From an uncultured Pseudomonas sp. (GTDB taxonomy: Bacteria; Pseudomonadota; Gammaproteobacteria; Pseudomonadales; Pseudomonadaceae), in NCBI RefSeq assembly GCF_946885955.1, contig NZ_CAMPHI010000042.1:1-41786 (forward strand): DNA of 41,786 nucleotides. The letters are read 5' to 3'. Below are positions 16,518 through 21,936 of the stretch, piece by piece (position 1 is the stretch's first letter; each line of letters starts with the position of its first letter). The notes beneath the pieces were generated by a model, which did not search any database, was not told where the DNA came from, and saw nothing but the letters and a program-made list of their open reading frames with translations. The position numbers and the translations under genes were made by a program.

Positions 16518-16787
16518 ATGACTAAATCCCACCCCGCTGTCATCCCCTTTCCGAAACGTATCGAACCGCTCGACTGCACCATTTCCGCGGTCTGCCACTT
16601 TCAAGCGGCGGCCGAGTTGCGGATGACGATGCTGCATAAGCTGTTCGACATCCTGGCGCGCACGGATGCGTCCACCGACAACGCCTGGCATTTGCGCGAG
16701 TGCTGCGACAACGCCCGCGAGCTGCTTAACGATGCGCAGGTGCTGTACCGCAGTGCATTGGCGCAAGGGAGGGTTGCCGATGACTAA
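16518..16787 (+). CDS. Small hypothetical protein (89 aa)
   Basis: MTKSHPAVIPFPKRIEPLDCTISAVCHFQAAAELRMTMLHKLFDIL... is mainly helical with no signal peptide or membrane segment. Several Cys (CTISAVC, CCDN) are present. The ATG at 16518 follows GGAGGTGCGTC, a strong ribosome-binding site, so it is translated. Its stop lies 8 bases inside the next gene (16780), which indicates coupling. I do not recognise the family. It follows the attenuator-like leader and precedes a pyocin nuclease gene. Confidence 0.65.
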   Translation: MTKSHPAVIPFPKRIEPLDCTISAVCHFQAAAELRMTMLHKLFDILARTDASTDNAWHLRECCDNARELLNDAQVLYRSALAQGRVADD

Positions 16788-17076
16788 GCTCTTCACCAGC
16801 TACCTGCCCAGCCACGACGGTCAACGCGGCGCGGTGATCGAGTGGACGCACAACTGTCAGCACTCCTTTGATCAGGGCGTGAGCTGCGCTCAAGCCTGGT
16901 TGAGCAACGACGACACCGGCTGGCTATGGGCCAACCTGATTGTCGAACGCGACGCCTTGCCAACCGGGGTGCAGCGCCGTGCGTTCGAGATTGGCTTTCT
17001 CAGCCGGGTGCACCAACGTTTGTGTTCGCCGTTCGGCGGTGGTCACCAGGCCCGGCAGACCTGTTTGCAGCTCTGA
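16780..17076 (+). CDS. Small hypothetical protein (98 aa)
   Basis: MTKLFTSYLPSHDGQRGAVIEWTHNCQHSFDQGVSCAQAWLSNDDTGWLW... ends LCSPFGGGHQARQTCLQL. The ATG at 16780 overlaps the end of the previous ORF, and GGGAGGG lies just upstream. It has four Cys and several Trp but no known motif to me, and no export signal. The pair 16518/16780 forms a two-gene unit behind the structured leader. Confidence 0.6.
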   Translation: MTKLFTSYLPSHDGQRGAVIEWTHNCQHSFDQGVSCAQAWLSNDDTGWLWANLIVERDALPTGVQRRAFEIGFLSRVHQRLCSPFGGGHQARQTCLQL

Positions 17077-17099
17077 ATAACGGCTGACCATAACGGATC

Positions 17100-17212
17100 G
17101 ATATCTGCCGGTCGCGGCCGGCAGGTATCGGTCCATCGCTGAACCGTTAAGCCCCGAATATGTGCGCCATGGCATGCCTGCGTCATGTCCATGGCGGGTA
17201 GCATTCGGGGCT
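17100..17212. other. Two strong inverted repeats upstream of the pyocin gene
   Basis: Hairpin 1: GATATCTGCCGG (17100-17111) with CCGGCAGGTATC (17118-17129), 12 bp with one G-T pair and a 6-nt loop. Hairpin 2: AGCCCCGAAT (17150-17159) with ATTCGGGGCT (17203-17212), containing an inner stem CGCCATGG (17165-17172) with CCATGGCG (17189-17196). Hairpin 1 may end the small-gene transcript. Hairpin 2 could be an operator, a recombination scar or an RNA element in the pyocin leader. No T tract follows either. Confidence 0.5.
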
Positions 17213-17264
17213 GGATACCTCGCAGGTCGTCTTTCAATGGCCTGCCAATCGAAGGATCGATGAT

Positions 17265-18521
17265 ATGAGTGGATATGTACCCAATGACCGGGGCAAGCGG
17301 CCCGCTCCGGTGAGCGAACCCTATAACGGGGAATTCGATCAGCAGCCCGCCAGGCCACTGGTGCTCGCCGATACACAAGCACCTGCGCCCACTCCAGCCC
17401 CCAAGCCTATTGGCTGCGTGTTCGCCAAATCCTGCAACCTGCCGGATGGGGTGATCGATCACAACAATCCCGGTGGCTTCGTACCGCTAGAACAACTGAA
17501 GGACTATGGCGACTGGGCCGTGTTGAGCACCGGTACGGCGATCAGGGCGGGCGGTACGCCCCTGCGGTTGATCGGTAGTTCGACTGCAGCGACCACAATA
17601 GCGAGCCGCCTGAGCGGTACCTTGTCGCTGGGCATACTCGAAGGCGCTGGTGTCGTGCTGATGGGTGTAGTGGTTGGCACCATCGCCATGCTGCTACCCA
17701 ACACCACCTCGGCCGACAGCGCGCTCTACACCAACGAGCAATATCGCTCCCTGACCTTGGGCCGTACCCGTGTTCGCGTACACATCCAGCAACTGACCGC
17801 GGGCACCATCAATGCCTACGGTTTCTACACCGGCCGCAAACCGGAATGGGAAAACGCCCGGGTCGTGGCGGCCACCCAGCGTGGCGATCAGTTCGTCGCC
17901 GACCTGGGGCAAGGTATCGGGGTAATCTGGACGCCGGCAGCCGACCCCAACGAACTGGGCATCCCAGCACTGGAAGGCGCGCCGCAACTGCCAGCCATCT
18001 GGGTTTACCCGCCCACAGAACAATCCAACAAAGCCTTGGTCAATCCCGTACACCCACCCGACTACCAGGACGCCATAATCTGGTTCCCGGCGACCGATAT
18101 TCCGCCGATCTATGTGGTGCTCAGCGTTCGCTATCAGCCTGGGGTTGTTACCGGCCAAGGTGAGGATGTGACAGGCATATGGCTGGCAGATGCGGGCAAG
18201 GCGCTGGGCGCTCCGATACCATCTCGGATCGCTGATCAACTCCGAGGACGGGAGTTCTCACGCTTCGATGATTTCAGAGAAGCCTTCTGGCAAGCCGTAG
18301 GGAGCGACTCTCAGCTCAGCAGCCAGTTCATAGTGAGTAACCGTGCTCGTATGCTGGCAGGTAAAGCGCCGAAAGTCAGGACGGCCGATGTAGCAGGTAA
18401 GTGAACTTCATTCGAACTCCACCATATCGAGAAAATTTCGGAAGGTGGTGAGGTCTACGACGTTGACAACCTCGGCGTTACGACGCCAAAACACCATATT
18501 GATCTTCACAAAGGCTTATAG
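17265..18521 (+). pseudogene. S-type pyocin/colicin-E-type HNH DNase, nonsense-truncated
   Basis: The frame 17265-18521 would encode 418 residues but has one in-frame TGA at 18402-18404, leaving 379 aa. The N-terminal part is short and Pro/Ala-rich. GCVFAKSCNLPDGVIDHNNPGGFVPLEQLKDYG leads into a hydrophobic stretch near 120-150. An S-type pyocin domain follows (RVHIQQLTAG...PPIYVVLSVRY, about 165-300). The colicin DNase fold begins PIPSRIADQLRGREFSRFDDFREAFW. Downstream of the stop, in the same frame, comes the HNH active site: [17 protein letters not shown] and [14 protein letters not shown] to TGA would explain the stop, since Arg/Lys is usual there. The 379-aa product lacks catalytic His and should be inactive. 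It may have been a bacteriocin or a type VI effector. Confidence 0.88.
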
Positions 18522-18529
18522 GTACGGGC

Positions 18530-18784
18530 ATGAAAGATAAGTTTTCCGACTATACAGAAGCAGAGTTCATCCAGTTCATGGAGGAAATTTTCAAAGAAAA
18601 TCAGGCTGCAACAGATGACCAACTAGATCCTTTGCTAGAGCACTTTGCAAAGATCACTGAGCATCCCGACGGCACAGACCTAATTTATTACGCAGAGTCA
18701 GACGCCGAAGCTACCGCCGATAAGATTACCCAGAAGGTCAAGGCGTGGAGAAAGGCAAATGGTTTGCCAGGCTTTAAGATTTGA
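18530..18784 (+). CDS. Im9-like pyocin/colicin DNase immunity protein
   Basis: 84 aa. FSDYTEAEFIQFMEEIF, FAKITEHPDGTDLIYYAES and VKAWRKANGLPGFKI match Im2/Im7/Im8/Im9-type immunity proteins along the full length. The DLIYY segment corresponds to the helix III residues that contact the nuclease. It binds its cognate HNH DNase tightly and blocks it. It starts 8 bp after the original nuclease stop at 18521, the usual toxin-immunity spacing. It is intact although the toxin is not, so it could still protect against related bacteriocins. AT-richer than the chromosome average. Confidence 0.92.
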   Translation: MKDKFSDYTEAEFIQFMEEIFKENQAATDDQLDPLLEHFAKITEHPDGTDLIYYAESDAEATADKITQKVKAWRKANGLPGFKI

Positions 18785-18984
18785 CAGTTAAAGAGTCATT
18801 GGCGGACTACACCGAAGAAGAGTTCAAGTCTTTGATACAAGCTATTGATGATGCTGAGACTGAGAGCCAGCAGGCTGAACTGGTGGTGCACCTAAACAAA
18901 ATTGTGCCTCACCCTACCGGATCAGATCTGCTGTTCTATCCAGAACCTGAAGTGGATGAGTCTGCGTTTATGGCTCATACATGA
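18781..18984 (+). CDS. Second, shortened Im9-like immunity protein (67 aa)
   Basis: Frame starts at TTG (18781), overlapping the stop of the first immunity gene (TTGA). SLADYTEEEFKSLIQAIDDAE and IVPHPTGSDLLFYPEPEVDES match the same family, so this is a divergent paralogue. It ends EVDESAFMAHT without the usual C-terminal VKxWRxANGxxGFK helix, so about 17 residues are missing. The helix III contact segment (SDLLFYP) is kept. It may be an orphan immunity gene from a lost toxin, or a decaying copy. Confidence 0.75.
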   Translation: MTVKESLADYTEEEFKSLIQAIDDAETESQQAELVVHLNKIVPHPTGSDLLFYPEPEVDESAFMAHT

Positions 18985-19089
18985 CATCTCTTTCGGTGGA
19001 TTTTTCAGCGGCGGAGGCGTCTAGCGAAATTAGACTACGCTTTGCAAGCGACGCCCAAATTGCGCATTCATCCGAGTTGACTATCCTTA

Positions 19090-19185
19090 AGGTGCGATAA
19101 AGGCAAACCCGTCGAAAGGCGGAGACGCAAAGTCACCGGTCTAAAGGGCCCTAAAGCCTCATGACAGCGGGATCGTCGACATTCA
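19090..19185 (+). promoter_or_regulatory. c-di-GMP-I (GEMM-I) riboswitch
   Basis: The aptamer core is clear. AAAGGCAAACC (19110-19117 region) precedes a P2 arm capped by a GAAA tetraloop (GTCGAAAGGC, 19121-19130). Then come GACGCAAAGTCACCGG with the tetraloop-receptor and conserved GCAAAG, TCTAAAG, and the P3 closing segment GACAGCGGGATCGTC. Spacing and order match GEMM-I. It lies about 160 nt before the first fimbrial gene (ATG 19347). The spacer has a candidate platform: GGCC-N8-GGCC then TGTTTT near 19243-19264, and GTGTAG/CTACAT arms around 19187-19230. I expect c-di-GMP to switch expression of the downstream operon; the sign is not readable. Confidence 0.9.
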
Positions 19186-19346
19186 GTGTAGTTTTTCCGA
19201 GCTGCTTTCCCGGTGCTCAGGCTACATTGATCTGTTTTTCGGCCCCCTGATTGGCCTGTTTTCGGATCCCCTGTGATTGGTGTTTCAGTTCAGCTGCTGT
19301 CGACGGCAAGCACGCCTGCGGCATGGCTTAACAAGGGGATTTACCT

Positions 19347-19886
19347 ATGAAATCCGTTCTTTCTAGCAAGCACTTCCGCCTGGCCGCATTGGCTTCGGTC
19401 GCTGCATTGGGCGCTTTTGGAGCTTCCAACAGTTTTGCTGCGGCAGTAAGCGACACCGCCGCTACCAGCGCTACGGTCGTTGTGCCCATTGCGATTGCAC
19501 AGGCCCAGGATCTTTCTTTCGGCGAATTCGCTGCGGGCACAGGCGGCACCGTCGTATTGACTACCGGCGGTGCGGCTAGCCCGAGTGGCGATGTTGTACT
19601 GACGGGGGGCACTGCTGCCGCGGCGCAGTTCACGGTTACCGGCCAAGCCGACGCCAGCTTCAGCATCACCGTCACGGACAACAATCTGACTCATACGGAT
19701 ACCGTCACGACTATGGCCCTAGCGACCGTCCACGACCTCGATGGCGCTTCAGAGGATAGCCCGGCAAGCGGCATACTCACTAGTGGTACACAGACACTCT
19801 ATGTCGGTGGGACTCTGACTGTAGGGAACGCTCAAACAACGGGAGTTTATTCTGGCACCATCACGGCAGAAGTGAACTATAACTAG
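19347..19886 (+). CDS. DUF4402 protein, candidate major pilin subunit
   Basis: 179 aa. The signal peptide is MKSVLSSKHFRLAALASVAALGAFGASNSFA. The mature domain has the DUF4402 signature: VPIAIAQAQDLSFGEFAAG.GGTVVL...ASPSGDVVL near the start, AAQFTVTGQADASFSITV in the middle, and the closing SGTQTLYVGGTLTVGNAQTTGVYSGTITAEVNYN. Ala/Gly/Thr-rich, beta-strand-rich and lacking Cys, it fits a donor-strand-exchange subunit ending in a hydrophobic alternating strand. AAGGGGA precedes the ATG. First gene after the riboswitch, followed by another subunit-like gene, a second DUF4402 gene, chaperone and usher on the same strand. Confidence 0.88.
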   Translation: MKSVLSSKHFRLAALASVAALGAFGASNSFAAAVSDTAATSATVVVPIAIAQAQDLSFGEFAAGTGGTVVLTTGGAASPSGDVVLTGGTAAAAQFTVTGQADASFSITVTDNNLTHTDTVTTMALATVHDLDGASEDSPASGILTSGTQTLYVGGTLTVGNAQTTGVYSGTITAEVNYN

Positions 19887-19950
19887 CCGTTCACCGATGC
19901 GGGGTAAAGAGGCCGCTGGCCCGGTGGAAAGGGGGCGGAACTATGGAGCT

Positions 19951-20379
19951 ATGAGGTTGGGTTTCGGCAGCTTCGCCCTTGCATTATCGCTGGCCTCGAG
20001 CATGGCCGGGGCCAGCGGCAGCACCTGCGCAAACCGGGCGACGGCGATGGCTGGCGCCAGGATAGTCGCTCCGGCCAAAATCAACGAAACACTCATGCCA
20101 CGAGGTACGGACGTATTTGTCAGCGGCATCACAGGGGATCTGATAATTCGTCTTCCCAGCGAATTCACGGCCGAAACAAATGAAGATCGTTTTCGCTCCG
20201 TCATTACACGATTGCAGGAGAGAGTCGATACAGGTTGTGCCGATCGGGGCGATTGCTTCAGGCGGGCGGATCAGGAAGGGCTGCTTGATGGTGATCCGGT
20301 AAGCGGCATCATTCTGAAAGCTACCGACGACAGTCCCTCCGGCATGAACGGTATCAGTATCACCGTAACCTACAATTGA
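19951..20379 (+). CDS. Small secreted protein of the fimbrial operon, pilin-like end
   Basis: 142 aa from the ATG at 19951 (MRLGFGSFALALSLASSMAGASGS), which gives a normal signal peptide. An in-frame ATG at 19897 adds 18 charged residues and is less likely. The mature chain has four Cys (CANRAT, GCADRGDCF) and ends ISITVTYN, matching the terminal VNYN/VTYN strand of the two flanking DUF4402 proteins. I infer a divergent subunit or tip protein; the middle (LPSEFTAETNEDRFRSVITRLQERV) is not recognised. Confidence 0.7.
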   Translation: MRLGFGSFALALSLASSMAGASGSTCANRATAMAGARIVAPAKINETLMPRGTDVFVSGITGDLIIRLPSEFTAETNEDRFRSVITRLQERVDTGCADRGDCFRRADQEGLLDGDPVSGIILKATDDSPSGMNGISITVTYN

Positions 20380-20426
20380 TATCGGGCGCTGCAGCACTCT
20401 GGAATCACCCACCCGAGAGAGAGCCA

Positions 20427-20891
20427 ATGAAGCAATACCTGCCGATCGCTGCGGTTAGTCTACTGGCCCTCATCACGGTTCCCGGTATCTGCGCGGAAAT
20501 CGCCATCCAGAATACCCAACCCTTGGCCTTCGGCAGCTTCGTAGCTGGCCTCGGTGGTACCGTGGCGGTCGATACCAACGATATGCGCAGCGCCAGCGGG
20601 GACGTGATGCTGATGCCTTCGAGTTCAGGCCAGGCCGCCAAGTTCATGGTCACCGGCGATCCCAATGCCACCTTTACCATAGAGTTGCCAGCCAACGACT
20701 TTGTAAAGCTGGCTGGGCCGGGCGCCGACATGCTCATCAACGATTTCACCAGCACGCCGTCGGAAGCAGCCGGCCAATTGAGTGCGGGCGGCTCCCAGAC
20801 ATTATCGGTGGGTGCCGCTCTCCAGGTGGGCAGCGGTCAGGCTGCCGGCCAGTACTCGGGTAGTTTTATGGTTATCGTCAACTACAACTGA
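20427..20891 (+). CDS. Second DUF4402 protein, candidate fimbrial subunit
   Basis: 154 aa. The ATG at 20427 follows CGAGAGAGAGCCA and gives signal peptide MKQYLPIAAVSLLALITVPGICA. The domain repeats the first DUF4402 protein: AIQNTQPLAFGSFVAGLGGTVAVDTND, SASGDVMLM, QAAKFMVTGDPNATFTIEL and GGSQTLSVGAALQVGSGQAAGQYSGSFMVIVNYN. The two are clearly paralogous but diverged, so roles such as shaft versus tip or anchor are possible. Same operon. Confidence 0.85.
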   Translation: MKQYLPIAAVSLLALITVPGICAEIAIQNTQPLAFGSFVAGLGGTVAVDTNDMRSASGDVMLMPSSSGQAAKFMVTGDPNATFTIELPANDFVKLAGPGADMLINDFTSTPSEAAGQLSAGGSQTLSVGAALQVGSGQAAGQYSGSFMVIVNYN

Positions 20892-21004
20892 GGTAAACGG
20901 GACTCACAGGCGCCCCTCGTCGAAACGGCAAAAAGATGCCGCTCAATAAGGATCCACATTTCCTGCGCAGGCCGCAGGGAGCACGGAGTTAGAAGGACTT
21001 GGAT

Positions 21005-21922
21005 ATGAGCGTTACCACTTCGACTAGAGCTATTTGCCCCGGAACAGCCGGAGCCATGATGCATTCATCCTGTTTCTGGACTTCGGTCACGAGCCGGTTT
21101 CCGCGGCGGCTATCCGCAGTGGTGTGCGCTGTGCTCATGCTGTTCTGTACGAGCGAAGCACTGGCGGAGCTGATGCTTTATCCAACCCGCATAGTCTTCA
21201 AGGGCAACCAGCGGGCAGCCCAGCTTGAATTGATCAACAACGGTAGCCAAAGCGCGACTTACCGAATCAGTCTGGTTAATCGGCGCATGGACGAAACCGG
21301 AGGCTTTTCAGATATCGATACCCCCCGGCCAGGCGAGCAGTTTTCAGACACCATGCTGCGCTATTCCCCTCGTCAGGTGACGCTTGCTCCGGGGGCGGGA
21401 CAGACCGTTCGCATTATGGTGCGCAAACCCGGCGATATTGCGGCGGGAGAATACCGTTCGCACTTGCTGTTTACCCAGTTGCCGGAAGCCAAGGGCAGAT
21501 CCAGCATTGAAACCCGCAATGACAAAGGTATCGGGATCGTCCTGAATACACTGGTCGGCATCGCTATCCCAATTATTGTTCGCCATGGTAATACCGAGGC
21601 CAAGGTGGCGTTGACCCAACTCGAGCTTCAGCATCTGCCTCGCGGGCAGTCACTGCTGGCGCTACAGATGGAGCGCAGCGGCAATCAGTCCGTTTACGGC
21701 GATCTGGCTGCCAGTTTCACCCCCAGGGGGGGCACCGAACAGATCATCGGGCGTGCCAATGGTGTGGCCATCTATACCCCTAATGCGCTGCGACGCGCAA
21801 AGCTGAGGCTCGATCCTCCAAGCGGCCTGCAACTGGCCAATGGGGTGCTGCGGATTACTTACCGGGAACAGGCGGAGGACGGCGGCGACCTGCTGGCCGA
21901 GGCGGTTCTCCAGCTGCCCTGA
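21005..21922 (+). CDS. PapD-like periplasmic fimbrial chaperone
   Basis: 305 aa from the ATG at 21005, preceded by AGAAGGA. A later ATG at 21056 (MMHSSCFW) with GGAG upstream also keeps the signal segment RRLSAVVCAVLMLFCTSEALA. The mature part is an N-terminal immunoglobulin fold: LMLYPTRIVFKGNQRAAQLELINNGSQSATYRISLVNRRM, YSPRQVTLAPGAGQTVRIMVRKP. LFTQLPEAKGR and GIAIPIIVRHG lead to the second domain, ending LRITYREQAEDGG. It should hold DUF4402 subunits by donor-strand complementation. Its distance from classical PapD/FimC suggests an atypical, non-FGS/FGL branch. Confidence 0.85.
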   Translation: MSVTTSTRAICPGTAGAMMHSSCFWTSVTSRFPRRLSAVVCAVLMLFCTSEALAELMLYPTRIVFKGNQRAAQLELINNGSQSATYRISLVNRRMDETGGFSDIDTPRPGEQFSDTMLRYSPRQVTLAPGAGQTVRIMVRKPGDIAAGEYRSHLLFTQLPEAKGRSSIETRNDKGIGIVLNTLVGIAIPIIVRHGNTEAKVALTQLELQHLPRGQSLLALQMERSGNQSVYGDLAASFTPRGGTEQIIGRANGVAIYTPNALRRAKLRLDPPSGLQLANGVLRITYREQAEDGGDLLAEAVLQLP

Positions 21923-21936
21923 TCAGTACGTCTGCC

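Noticed and set aside
16127..16525. 132-aa ORF across the structured leader
   Set aside because: Low-complexity Arg/Ser/Pro translation, it overlaps the start of a better gene, and hairpins explain the sequence. Kept only as an RNA leader.
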